Assembly: GCA_965225895.1 (NCBI GenBank) | Contig: CBDDBR010000011.1 | Span: forward strand, 1,178,001-1,242,000 | Direction of reading: 5' to 3' | Source of the DNA: Endobugula sp965225895 | Lineage (GTDB): Bacteria; Pseudomonadota; Gammaproteobacteria; Pseudomonadales; Cellvibrionaceae | Length of the DNA: 64,000 nt | In this document: positions 1-8,929 of the stretch, one piece after another | How the letters are laid out: each line of letters begins with the position of its first letter | How positions within the stretch are numbered: position 1 is the first letter of the stretch | Program-made: the position numbers and the translations under genes | The notes under the pieces: generated by a model | What the model was told of the DNA's origin: nothing | Databases searched by the model: none | The model's input: the letters and a program-made list of their open reading frames with translations, nothing else

Positions 1-1103
1 TAATCTATTTCTTCTTCTGTAGTAAAACGACCAAAGCTGAAACGAAGTGAGCTATGTGCTAGCTCGTCATTTAACCCTAATGCGCGCAATACATATGAAG
101 GCTCTAAACTCGCTGAAGTACATGCCGAACCCGACGATACCGCTAAATCTTTTAGTGACATAATTAAAGATTCACCTTCAACAAAAGCAAAACTAATATT
201 TAAATTATGCGGTACACGCTGCTCCAAAGAACCATTCACGTGTACCTCTTCCATATCCTTTACACCATCTAACAAGCGATTACGCATTGCTAATGCATGT
301 TGATAATCTTGGTCAAGCTCTAATTTAGCCAAACGAAATGCTTCGCCCATACCAACAATTTGATGCGTGGCTAATGTACCAGAACGCATACCGCGCTCAT
401 GACCACCGCCATGAATTTGCGCTTCAATACGTACGCGTGGCTTACGGCGTACATATAAGGCACCCACCCCTTTAGGGCCATAGGATTTATGAGCAGAGAA
501 TGACATTAAGTCAATCTTCATTGCATCGACATCTATTGGCAATTTATTCGTACTTTGCGCTGCATCCACATGAAAAAATACTTTACGCTCGCGACACACT
601 TCACCGATTGCACCAATATCATTAATCACACCAATTTCGTTATTCACATGCATTAATGATACAAGCGTCGTGTCTTCACGAATCGCATCAGCTACCTGCT
701 GCGCAGTAATAATGCCTTGATTATCAGGATCAAGGTATGTCACTTCAAAGCCTTCACGCTCAAGTTGACGACAAGCATCTAGTACCGCTTTATGCTCGAT
801 TTTTGATGTAATAATATGCTTACCGCGCTTGTGATTAAATTGCGCAATGCCTTTAATCGCAAGATTGTTTGATTCGGTTGCACCACTTGTCCATACAATT
901 TCACGAGGATCAGCGTGAACAAGGTCAGCCACATGCTGCCTAGCGGTTTCAACGGCTTCTTCCGCTTTCCAACCAAAGTAATGAGAACGCGAAGCAGGAT
1001 TACCAAAATTACCATCCATTGTTAAGCAATCCATCATTGCTTGTGCAACGCGTGGATCAACAGGAGTAGTAGCAGAGTAATCAAAATAAATCGGTAATTT
1101 CAT
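1..1103 (-). CDS. iscS: Cysteine desulfurase IscS (partial, C-terminus beyond the left edge)
   Basis: PLP-dependent cysteine desulfurase that delivers sulphur to the IscU scaffold and to tRNA thiolation. Reading leftward from the ATG at 1103 the protein begins MKLPIYFDYSATTPVDPRV, as in IscS. The PLP-lysine segment SAHKSYGPKGVGALYVRR and the active-site cysteine loop SSGSACTSA are both present. About 367 of the usual ~404 residues lie in the window, so only the extreme C-terminus is missing. It starts 38 bp downstream of iscR on the same strand, as expected for iscRSUA, so it should be under IscR control. The identification is secure; the incompleteness is only the window edge. Confidence 0.97.
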   Translation of the reverse strand, partial: MKLPIYFDYSATTPVDPRVAQAMMDCLTMDGNFGNPASRSHYFGWKAEEAVETARQHVADLVHADPREIVWTSGATESNNLAIKGIAQFNHKRGKHIITSKIEHKAVLDACRQLEREGFEVTYLDPDNQGIITAQQVADAIREDTTLVSLMHVNNEIGVINDIGAIGEVCRERKVFFHVDAAQSTNKLPIDVDAMKIDLMSFSAHKSYGPKGVGALYVRRKPRVRIEAQIHGGGHERGMRSGTLATHQIVGMGEAFRLAKLELDQDYQHALAMRNRLLDGVKDMEEVHVNGSLEQRVPHNLNISFAFVEGESLIMSLKDLAVSSGSACTSASLEPSYVLRALGLNDELAHSSLRFSFGRFTTEEEID

Positions 1104-1140
1104 AATTATCTATTGTTATCTCAGTGGGGAATATGGGGTT

Positions 1141-1644
1141 TTATACTAATTGTGATGACTGAATCATATCTAATTCATCACGCGCTATTGCAGTTTCATT
1201 ATCAAAGCTCGGTGTTTCTTGGCGCTGAGATATTGATTTAACATCACGTCGGGCAACCAATTTTGCCAAACTAATGCCACTTAAAAAATGATGTATTTGA
1301 TCGCTAAGGTCTGACCATAAATGATGTGTTAAACAGACTTCACCTTGATGACAGTTACCCTTGCCTGCACAACTAGTGGCATCAATGGATTCATTTACCG
1401 CATCTACAATTTGAGCAACATAAATATCGTCTAAATCACGCCCTAGCTTATAACCACCACCTGGGCCACGTACACTCATCACCAATGCAGCTTTTCGAAG
1501 CTTAGAAAACAGCTGCTCCAAATAAGATAATGATATTTCTTGTCGCTTAGAAATTTCAGCTAAACTCACTGCACCATTGTGGCTATGAATAGCCAGATCC
1601 AGCATAGCAGTAACCGCATAACGACCTTTTGTTGTGAGACGCAT
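1141..1644 (-). CDS. iscR: Iron-sulphur cluster regulator IscR (Rrf2 family)
   Basis: 167-residue Rrf2-type repressor that binds a [2Fe-2S] cluster and represses the isc operon when clusters are plentiful. The N-terminal winged helix (MRLTTKGRYAVTAMLDLA) and recognition segment (ISLSYLEQLFSKLRKAALV) are conserved. The cluster ligands are visible as C-x5-C-x5-C followed by H three residues later (CAGKGNC, HQGEVC, LTH). The C-terminal ~30 residues are unconserved, as in other IscR proteins. It is the first gene of the isc operon and has its own promoter with two predicted IscR sites just upstream, which implies autoregulation. Confidence 0.97.
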   Translation of the reverse strand: MRLTTKGRYAVTAMLDLAIHSHNGAVSLAEISKRQEISLSYLEQLFSKLRKAALVMSVRGPGGGYKLGRDLDDIYVAQIVDAVNESIDATSCAGKGNCHQGEVCLTHHLWSDLSDQIHHFLSGISLAKLVARRDVKSISQRQETPSFDNETAIARDELDMIQSSQLV

Positions 1645-1697
1645 AAGATAACAACTCTATTTTTCCCGCTCATTACGGGAGCCTGTAAGATAGCCCA

Positions 1698-1755
1698 ATT
1701 ATCTAATAACCAACCATTTTAGTCAAGTAAATACCATACTATTTTACTTGGTCAT
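1698..1755 (-). promoter_or_regulatory. iscR promoter with two tandem type-1 IscR sites
   Basis: On the minus strand a TTGACT -35 box (1721-1726) is followed by a 17-bp spacer and a GATAAT -10 box (1698-1703). The 25-bp window 1706-1730 covers the -35 box and spacer and matches the type-1 IscR consensus, as I remember it, at about 21 of 25 positions. A second match of about 19 of 25 abuts it at 1731-1755 and touches the trmJ stop codon. Tandem type-1 sites over the iscR promoter are known in Escherichia coli, where apo/holo balance sets isc expression. The sites are predicted by eye. Confidence 0.72.
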
Positions 1756-2579
1756 TACTTATCTTTAGCCTTTATACGCTCCTCTATTTCTACCAGTTTT
1801 TTATTGGTATGAAATACAAAGTTTTGCATCGCTGTTAGGACGCCACGCAAGATATTTAATTCCATTTCATCTAAACGCACACGACTATATAAGCGACGCA
1901 GTCGCGTCATTGTTTGGCGCGGGTTATCAGGCTCTAAAAATCCAATCTTTTCTAACGTGGCCTGCAAATGTACATAATAGTGCTCTAGCGCTTCGCTCTT
2001 GGCTGGCGGCATATCCCAATCATCAAAATGGATAGACTTACCCTGCTGAGCATTTAAACAAGTCATACGTAACTCATAAGTGATCACCTGAACGGCAGCA
2101 GCCAAATTTAAAGAGCTATATTCGGGATTCGAGGGAATATGCACATGATAATTGCATTTATGCAGCTCTTCATTCGTCAGGCCTCGATCTTCGCGACCAA
2201 AAACAATGGCTACTGGGTGAGCAGAAGACTCGTGATAACTACGGTCAGCACACTCTCTTGGCGTAACTAATGGCCACGGTATACGTCGCTCTCGCGCACT
2301 TGTACCAATCACTAAACCACAGCCCGCGATGGCATCATCTAACGTATCAACAACCGTTGCTGACTGCAGCACATCAACCGCATTCGATGCACGCCATTCC
2401 GCCCTTTCCGACGGGTAATCTTTTGGCGAAACAAGATACAATTGCGACAACCCCATATTTTTCATGGCTCTTGCAACACCACCAATATTTCCTGGATGTG
2501 AAGTATTCACCAAAACAATGCGAATAGATTGCAACGCTTGCTGCGAAGCTTGTGATAAAACAGATTGATCGTCAGTCAT
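1755..2579 (-). CDS. trmJ: tRNA (cytidine/uridine-32 2'-O)-methyltransferase TrmJ
   Basis: 274-residue SPOUT-class methyltransferase that methylates the 2'-OH of position 32 in the anticodon loop using SAM. The N-terminal segment IRIVLVNTSHPGNIGGVARAMKNMGLS and the SAM-knot motifs VFGREDRGLTNEEL and IPSNPEYSSLNLAAAVQ are characteristic (each quoted in part). It lies directly upstream of iscR on the same strand and is divergent from suhB, the usual gammaproteobacterial arrangement. The start at 2579 gives a short unconserved leader before the family core. Confidence 0.94.
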   Translation of the reverse strand: MTDDQSVLSQASQQALQSIRIVLVNTSHPGNIGGVARAMKNMGLSQLYLVSPKDYPSERAEWRASNAVDVLQSATVVDTLDDAIAGCGLVIGTSARERRIPWPLVTPRECADRSYHESSAHPVAIVFGREDRGLTNEELHKCNYHVHIPSNPEYSSLNLAAAVQVITYELRMTCLNAQQGKSIHFDDWDMPPAKSEALEHYYVHLQATLEKIGFLEPDNPRQTMTRLRRLYSRVRLDEMELNILRGVLTAMQNFVFHTNKKLVEIEERIKAKDK

Positions 2580-2674
2580 GAAAAAAGCCTAAGGGCGAAG
2601 TCGTAAGGCCGCGCATTCTACCAGAGACAACCCTATAATTTCTATTGTAGGCGCCGATTATTCGCAAAACACGC

Positions 2675-2703
2675 TACAAAATAGCGAATACTTCCGCTAT
2701 AAT
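2675..2703 (+). promoter_or_regulatory. Predicted promoter for suhB
   Basis: A perfect TATAAT -10 box lies at 2698-2703, 17 bp after a weak -35 match (TACAAA, 2675-2680) and about 80 bp before the suhB ATG. It is in the trmJ/suhB divergent region. The -10 is convincing and the -35 poor, so the exact promoter is tentative. Confidence 0.5.
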
Positions 2704-2781
2704 CGCGACCTTCTAAAAATCACTGCACTTCACGTCGGTGATGCTTTTTCACAATACCCCATTCGCAAACGAGATTTCCCT

Positions 2782-3588
2782 ATGGAACCTATGATTACCG
2801 TTGCTCTTAATGCCGCCCGAAAAGCTGCATTAGTACTAGAAAAAGCCACCCAACATCACGGCCCACAAATGGTCGAACTGAAAGGTCGCAACGATTATGT
2901 AACTGAAGTTGACCGCGCGGTAGAAAAAGAAATTATCTACCACCTGCGTAAAGCATACCCTACCCACAGCTTTCGCGGAGAAGAAGGCGGGCTCATAGAG
3001 GGCGAAGACACCGATAGCGAATGGATTATTGATCCTATTGATGGCACCACTAACTTTATTAACGGTATTCCTCACTTTGCCATCTCTATTGCTTATGCCT
3101 ACAAAGGCAAACTGCAACACGCCGTTATTTTAGACCCTAGCAAACAAGAAGAATTTACAGCGAGCCGCGGTAAGGGTGCAACACTGAATGAGCGACGCAT
3201 TCGTGTCACTCAACGCCCTTCACTAGAAGGTGCGCTCATTTCTACTGGCATCCCGTTTAACGGGTACGCTTTTGACAATATTGACCCCTACCTAGCAACA
3301 CTCAAAGAAATCGCAGGTCAAACGTCAGGTATTCGCCGCATGGGCGCAGCCTCTCTTGATTTAGCGTATGTAGCCGCTGGCCGCTATGATGGCTTTTGGG
3401 AAATGAATTTAAAACCATGGGACATTGCTGCAGGGATTTTGTTAATTCAAGAAGCAGGTGGATTTGTTAGTGATTTTCGCGGTGGCAACTCTATGCTAGA
3501 AAGCGGCAATATTGTTTGTGGATCACCCAAAGTATTCAAGCCCCTTGTACAAATTGTGGGTAAAAATATGGGTAAAATAGAACAATAA
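2782..3588 (+). CDS. suhB: Inositol-1-monophosphatase / ribosome-associated factor SuhB
   Basis: 268-residue Mg-dependent phosphatase of the inositol monophosphatase family. In enterobacteria SuhB also acts in rRNA transcription antitermination with Nus factors. The metal-binding motifs are intact: GEEGG near residue 70, DPIDGTTNF near residue 85 and the C-terminal KPWDIAAGILLIQEAGG. It is divergent from trmJ and followed by a possible terminator hairpin. Family assignment is firm; the NusA-linked role is carried over from E. coli. Confidence 0.94.
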   Translation: MEPMITVALNAARKAALVLEKATQHHGPQMVELKGRNDYVTEVDRAVEKEIIYHLRKAYPTHSFRGEEGGLIEGEDTDSEWIIDPIDGTTNFINGIPHFAISIAYAYKGKLQHAVILDPSKQEEFTASRGKGATLNERRIRVTQRPSLEGALISTGIPFNGYAFDNIDPYLATLKEIAGQTSGIRRMGAASLDLAYVAAGRYDGFWEMNLKPWDIAAGILLIQEAGGFVSDFRGGNSMLESGNIVCGSPKVFKPLVQIVGKNMGKIEQ

Positions 3589-3613
3589 AAACTGATTACT
3601 AAACACGCCATAC

Positions 3614-3656
3614 AAAACACCTGATGCATGCAATTCATTGCAAGCACTGGTGTTTT
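3614..3656. terminator. Candidate bidirectional terminator between suhB and the sensor kinase
   Basis: AAAACACC (3614-3621) pairs with GGTGTTTT (3649-3656) around a 27-nt loop that can itself fold weakly. It lies between two convergent genes and its A/T-rich arms could supply a U-tract in either direction. The loop is long, so this is only plausible. Confidence 0.4.
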
Positions 3657-3676
3657 ACTCCCCATACACAACGATA

Positions 3677-5710
3677 TTACACTGCCACACCCATCAATTG
3701 CTGGTTTAAAACTCGCACTAAACGCTGCATATCAATCGGTTTAGTCAAATACTCATCAAAGCCCGCACGCACTCCCGTTTCAACGTCATAGGCCATGGCA
3801 TTTGCAGACAATGCAATCACTGGAAGATGCTGTGTTGCTGTATCTTGCTTTAATAAAGCCACTAATTCTAAGCCACTAATCTCAGGTAAATTAATATCTA
3901 AAATAATCATATCGGGCAATTGTGTTCGCGCATAATATAAGCCCAATAATGGATCACTATAGCAACACAAAGACAGTTGAGAATAAGGCGCTAGGAGCTG
4001 AGTCATCAAGTGAATATTTGAGGTATTATCCTCTATATACAGTATGTTTTTTGTTGATTGAAAGTCATCGAGTACTACTTTTTCAGACGGTATTGATAAA
4101 TCATTCAGCAAAGGCACGGTGGTATTATCAGGCGACACTTCAGGTAAGCAGACCTTAAAACATGCACCTTTCGCGGATATATCACAATAGCGAATGTTAC
4201 CCTGCATTTTTTCTATCAACTCTTTGGTAATCACCAAACCAATACCACTACCGTCCACACTACTATGCTCTGCCCCCAAGCGGTTAAATGGCTGGAATAA
4301 TTCTCTGCGTTTATTTTGCGGAATACCATGACCTGTATCCCCTACCGATATCACCAAGCAATCATTCTCTTTTGTTAAAACAACATTGACCTCGCCATTG
4401 TCTATATTATATTTAACAGCATTACTCATTAAATTTAATACACACTGTTTTAAACGCTTACTATCAGCCAACACGTAATCATTTTGATAAGCCTCGCCAT
4501 GAAAAACTAAACGTATTGAACGCTGATCCGCTAGTGACACTAATAAATTTATACACTCTTGAATAACACGATAAGGCGACACTGGCTCCATAAAAAGCGA
4601 GACTTTTCCCGCTTCTATTTGTGCCAAATCCAATACATCATTAATCAAATCTAATAAATGTTCGCCTGCGTTATATACTTGCTGCGCATATTCTTTTTGT
4701 TGCGACGATACATCATCACCATGCATCGATAATTGAGAAAAACCCATAATGGCGTTTAAGGGGGTTCTCAACTCATGACTCATACTCGATAAAAAATGGG
4801 ATTTGGCATTATTGGCTTTTTCGGCATCTTCTTTCGCTTTACGTACACGCTCTTCTGCCTCTTTCACCTTGGTCATATCAACATTAATACCCGACATCAA
4901 AATAGCCCGCCCCTGTCCATTAAATACAGCCTGCCCTCTTGAGCGCATCCAAAACATCTCACCCTCATGGCCAAACATTCGATATTCCATATCAAACGGT
5001 TTTTTGAGGATAAAGTGCCGCTTTAATGCTCGCTGCATTTTTTCTAAATCATCGGGGTGAATATGCGAACGCCAAATAGCCAAACGCTCATCTTCAGGTA
5101 AAGAATCAACCTCTTCTTCGGTATAGCCTAAGTGCCGCCAGCAACTGTGTGACGTATGAAAACGGCCATCATTATTACTACCTTCAATAGACCACTCCCA
5201 AATACCATCATTAGATGCCGCAAGAATTCTTTCATGACGCGCTTCAGATAAACGTAATGCTTTTTCGGTATCTTTAAGGTGAGAAAGGTCAAAGTTGACC
5301 CCAGAAATGAAAGTGACACGCCCTTCTTCATTGCGTGTAGAGCTTGCGCAGGCTTGCGTCCACCAATAGGTGCCGTCTTTTGCTTTTATACGGTACACCA
5401 TATCAATGGGTGTATTGTGTCGCAAGTGACTCAACACCACCTCGTAGACCATTGAGAAGTCATCGGGGTGAACATATTCTTGCACGTTTTCAACGCAGGT
5501 TACGGCTTCTTCGATCGTTAAATAGCCGAGTTTTGCCCAAAAGCTACCACCGCAACTATAACTATTGTCGTGTAAACCCCACTCCCAAAAAGCATAACCG
5601 CTACCATCTAGCACACGGCGATAACGATCCAGTGCTTGCTTTAGCTCTTCGGGATGCTGAGAAAGAATGTCGTCTTCAGGCAGCCATAAACTCATACTTT
5701 CCATGCTCAT
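3677..5710 (-). CDS. Hybrid sensor histidine kinase, PAS-PAS-HisKA-HATPase-REC
   Basis: 677-residue cytoplasmic hybrid kinase with no membrane segment. Two PAS_3/PAC modules (about 25-150 and 155-285) lead into a short coiled coil. A HisKA domain follows with the phospho-acceptor in FLSSMSHELRTPLNAIMGF, then an HATPase domain (NLMSNAVKYN, GDTGHGIP, GSGIGL). The C-terminal receiver has the phospho-aspartate in MIILDINLPEISG and the conserved lysine in YLTKPID. No response regulator or output gene lies beside it; secF is upstream. The signal is unknown, and PAS_3 modules often sense small ligands or redox state. The final partner (an Hpt protein or another regulator) must be elsewhere. Confidence 0.9.
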   Translation of the reverse strand: MSMESMSLWLPEDDILSQHPEELKQALDRYRRVLDGSGYAFWEWGLHDNSYSCGGSFWAKLGYLTIEEAVTCVENVQEYVHPDDFSMVYEVVLSHLRHNTPIDMVYRIKAKDGTYWWTQACASSTRNEEGRVTFISGVNFDLSHLKDTEKALRLSEARHERILAASNDGIWEWSIEGSNNDGRFHTSHSCWRHLGYTEEEVDSLPEDERLAIWRSHIHPDDLEKMQRALKRHFILKKPFDMEYRMFGHEGEMFWMRSRGQAVFNGQGRAILMSGINVDMTKVKEAEERVRKAKEDAEKANNAKSHFLSSMSHELRTPLNAIMGFSQLSMHGDDVSSQQKEYAQQVYNAGEHLLDLINDVLDLAQIEAGKVSLFMEPVSPYRVIQECINLLVSLADQRSIRLVFHGEAYQNDYVLADSKRLKQCVLNLMSNAVKYNIDNGEVNVVLTKENDCLVISVGDTGHGIPQNKRRELFQPFNRLGAEHSSVDGSGIGLVITKELIEKMQGNIRYCDISAKGACFKVCLPEVSPDNTTVPLLNDLSIPSEKVVLDDFQSTKNILYIEDNTSNIHLMTQLLAPYSQLSLCCYSDPLLGLYYARTQLPDMIILDINLPEISGLELVALLKQDTATQHLPVIALSANAMAYDVETGVRAGFDEYLTKPIDMQRLVRVLNQQLMGVAV

Positions 5711-5806
5711 TGCGTGAATAAATGAAGGAAATGATGCCTAATTTTTGGAGGGATAGCAATAAACCGCACCGAGTAAATAAACAGCGCGGCCAAACATAAA
5801 ACGAGA

Positions 5807-6742
5807 TTACGGCATTTCGTCTTCTTCGAGGCCTTCTTTGACAGGCTCCATTAAATCTTCTTTGGTCACCTTCATTAATAGCAAAATGTTTGCAGCCACA
5901 TATACCGATGAATACGTACCCACAAAAACACCAATCATTAATGCTATTGAAAACGCGTGAATTAATTCACCGCCCACAAAAAACAAAGCCAACAATACCA
6001 GCAAGGTGGTTAACGAGGTTACCAATGTACGACCCAGTGTTTGGGTAAGAGAAATATTAACCACCTCGATCGCATCTACCTTACGAATCTTGCGGAAATT
6101 TTCTCGTATACGGTCAAAAACAACAATCGTATCGTTCAATGAATAACCAATAACAGCCAATACTGCCGCCAATACGGTTAAATCAAAATCTAACTTAAAT
6201 ATCGAGAAAAACCCCAATACGATAAGTACATCGTGCCCCAAGGCCGCTACCGATGCCACAGAGAATTTAAACTGAAAACGTAAGGCTACGTACACCATCA
6301 CCACAGCCAAGGCGAACAACATACCAATGCCGCCTTGATCACGTAATTCATCACCCACCTGAGGGCCAACAAATTCAATACGCTTAATGATGACATCACC
6401 ATCGGTTGTAGATTTTAACGCGGCCAACACGTCTTGCTCTACACCCGAAGTTAAATCTTGCTGCATACGCACCATAACTTCGGTTTCTGCACCAAAATAC
6501 ACAATTGTGGCATCTTCAAAGCCGCTATCACCTAGGTTTTTACGAATACTCTCTAAATCAGCACGCTGGGTAAACTCAGCTTCTACTTGTAGACCACCCG
6601 TAAAATCCAAGCCAAACTGCAAACCATTTACCGCAAGAGAACCTATTGATCCGATTAACAATACTGCGGATAACGCGATAGCAACAAAACGTTGCCCCAT
6701 GAAGTTAATACTTTTTTCTACTACATTTTCAGTTTTAGACAT
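5807..6742 (-). CDS. secF: Protein translocase subunit SecF
   Basis: 311-residue RND-type inner-membrane subunit that, with SecD, uses the proton gradient to complete Sec-dependent export. It has the first membrane helix, the FGLDFTGGLQVEAEF motif, a periplasmic domain and five C-terminal helices including YSLNDTIVVFDRIREN. It is 59 bp downstream of secD. Length and motifs are normal. Confidence 0.96.
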   Translation of the reverse strand: MSKTENVVEKSINFMGQRFVAIALSAVLLIGSIGSLAVNGLQFGLDFTGGLQVEAEFTQRADLESIRKNLGDSGFEDATIVYFGAETEVMVRMQQDLTSGVEQDVLAALKSTTDGDVIIKRIEFVGPQVGDELRDQGGIGMLFALAVVMVYVALRFQFKFSVASVAALGHDVLIVLGFFSIFKLDFDLTVLAAVLAVIGYSLNDTIVVFDRIRENFRKIRKVDAIEVVNISLTQTLGRTLVTSLTTLLVLLALFFVGGELIHAFSIALMIGVFVGTYSSVYVAANILLLMKVTKEDLMEPVKEGLEEDEMP

Positions 6743-6801
6743 TGCACCGTCTTCTTATGAATAATAAATATAAATTTTATATCTAGCTTGTATGACTAAA
6801 A

Positions 6802-8682
6802 CTAGATGGATAATTTTTTCACTGGACGGCCACCATAAATAAGGTTGACCACCGCACGCGTTCCAATAATTGCTGTAAACATAGAGGTTAAAATACCAAT
6901 AGCTAAGGTAACAGCAAAGCCTTTTACAGGGCCTGTACCCACACCGTATAAAATAACAGCAACAATTAAGGTCGTAATATTCGCATCAAGAATGGTCGTA
7001 AACGCTCGATCAAAACCTGCACTAATGGAAGCCTGAGGCGATAGCCCGTTCTTTAATTCTTCTTTAATCCGTGAAAAGATCAACACATTCGCATCAACAG
7101 CCATACCAACAGTTAATACGATACCTGCAATACCAGGCAGAGTTAATGTGGCACCAAATAATGACATCACTGCCGTTAATAATACTAAGTTAACCAGCAA
7201 CGCGATATTGGCTGCAAAACCAAATACACGGTAATAAAACAGCATAAATAATAAGACCAGAGCCAAACCTAGCTGCACCGATAATACGCCAAGTTTAATA
7301 TTTTCTTCACCCAAAGAAGGCCCAATAGTGCTTTCTTGCACAAAGGTCATTGGAGCGGCTAAAGCACCCGAACGTAATAATAATGAAAGTTCCGATGCTT
7401 CGGCAGGTGAACCTAAACCCGTAATACGAAACTCTGCATTCAATGCAGTTTGAATTGTTGCCAAGCTGATAATTTTCTTTTCAATAATTTGGATTGGCTT
7501 TTCTAACAAATTACCGTTCGCATCTTGCGTGCGTGTTTTATATTCAATAAACAATACACCTAAACGACGACCCACATTTTTACGTGTGCCACGATGCATT
7601 TTTGCTCCACCATCGCTATCTAACGCAATATTAACCTGCGGTTGACTGGTTTGAGAATCAAAACTGGCTTGCGCACCCGATACATTTGATCCCGTAATAA
7701 CGGCTCTACGCTCTAAAAATGCACCGCCTGTGGCTTGCTGTTCGTCTTCATTACGAAAATCAAATAATTCTTTGGTCGCTAATGATGCATCAGGTGCGGC
7801 TTCTAGTCGAAACTCTAGGTTTGCCGTTTTACCTATAATACGTTTTGCTTCCGCAGTATCTTGTACACCGGGCAGCTCAACCACAATTCTTGTACGCCCT
7901 TGGCGCTGCACAATAGGCTCAGATACACCCAGCTCATTCACACGATTGCGCAACGTAGTTAAGTTTTGGCCTACCGCATAATCTTCAATATCTTTAATCG
8001 CCGCTTCAGTCATTTGTGCACGTACATAAAACACCCCATCCCTTTCGCTACGCTCAACAATAAATGGCGCTGTTAATGCACTAGGATCGGCTAGTTCAGA
8101 ACGAAAAATGGGCATAGCCTTATCGCGCGCTTCTTCCGTAGTAAAACGACCAACTAATTGGTTGTCACTATTCGCTTCAACCGATTGATAACGAATTTTT
8201 TCTTTACGTAATTGACGCTTTAACTGTACGGGAATAGATTCTAAGCGATTTTTTATTACTGTATTAGTATCAACTTCCATCAAGAAATGTACACCACCCG
8301 ACAGGTCTAAACCGAGCTTCATCGGTGAAGCACCCAAATTATCTAACCATTCAGGCGTTGTTGGTGCCATATTCAGAGCAACGACGTAGTCATCCCCTAG
8401 CGCTTTTTTAATAAGATCTTTTGCGGTGAGCTGCTGATCTTTATCACGCAAACGAATCAGAGCGCTTTTGTCTGTTAAGGTTTCACCGAAATGCTCAACG
8501 TTACCCGCATCTAAGGCTTTTGTTACCGTATTCAGCACTTGCTGATTCATAGTTAAAGAACTAGAAGCACCCGAAATTTGCACTGCGGGATCAGGCGCAT
8601 ATAAGTTTGCAGCAGAAAAAATACCGGCTAAAGTAATAACACCGATTAACAGTAGGTTTTTCCATAAAGGATAACGATTCAT
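6802..8682 (-). CDS. secD: Protein translocase subunit SecD
   Basis: 626-residue partner of SecF. It has an N-terminal helix, the GLDLSGGVHFLMEVD motif, the large P1 periplasmic domain and six C-terminal helices containing AGIVLTVGMAVDANVLIFSRIKEEL. It is normally preceded by yajC, but here the upstream 247 bp contain no such gene. A TATAAT box at 8823-8828 (minus strand) suggests that secDF has its own promoter in that gap. Confidence 0.96.
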   Translation of the reverse strand: MNRYPLWKNLLLIGVITLAGIFSAANLYAPDPAVQISGASSSLTMNQQVLNTVTKALDAGNVEHFGETLTDKSALIRLRDKDQQLTAKDLIKKALGDDYVVALNMAPTTPEWLDNLGASPMKLGLDLSGGVHFLMEVDTNTVIKNRLESIPVQLKRQLRKEKIRYQSVEANSDNQLVGRFTTEEARDKAMPIFRSELADPSALTAPFIVERSERDGVFYVRAQMTEAAIKDIEDYAVGQNLTTLRNRVNELGVSEPIVQRQGRTRIVVELPGVQDTAEAKRIIGKTANLEFRLEAAPDASLATKELFDFRNEDEQQATGGAFLERRAVITGSNVSGAQASFDSQTSQPQVNIALDSDGGAKMHRGTRKNVGRRLGVLFIEYKTRTQDANGNLLEKPIQIIEKKIISLATIQTALNAEFRITGLGSPAEASELSLLLRSGALAAPMTFVQESTIGPSLGEENIKLGVLSVQLGLALVLLFMLFYYRVFGFAANIALLVNLVLLTAVMSLFGATLTLPGIAGIVLTVGMAVDANVLIFSRIKEELKNGLSPQASISAGFDRAFTTILDANITTLIVAVILYGVGTGPVKGFAVTLAIGILTSMFTAIIGTRAVVNLIYGGRPVKKLSI

Positions 8683-8822
8683 AACTCTCTCATTACTATT
8701 TTTACTTTGCTAATTCATTGGCACTATTGAATAAGTACCATTTTTTATCATTAGCCTTTAGGGTTGAAACGATTCTTCATACCCACCGTGCGCAAAACAA
8801 TCACTTAGATTAAAAGCTGGCG

Positions 8823-8850
8823 ATTATACCGATTTATTGGGACATAAACA
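8823..8850 (-). promoter_or_regulatory. Possible secDF promoter in the place of yajC
   Basis: On the minus strand a GGTATAATCG -10 element (core 8823-8828) lies about 140 bp upstream of the secD start, in the 247-bp space between tgt and secD. The best -35 at 16-bp spacing is weak (TGTTTA, 8845-8850). The space holds no reading frame of useful length. The -10 box alone makes it a moderate promoter candidate. Confidence 0.4.
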
Positions 8851-8929
8851 TGACAATTCAACTGCCACACCCATATAAACTCTTATTATTCTTTATTCAC
8901 CATTAACAATGCATACACAACAATCGCGA

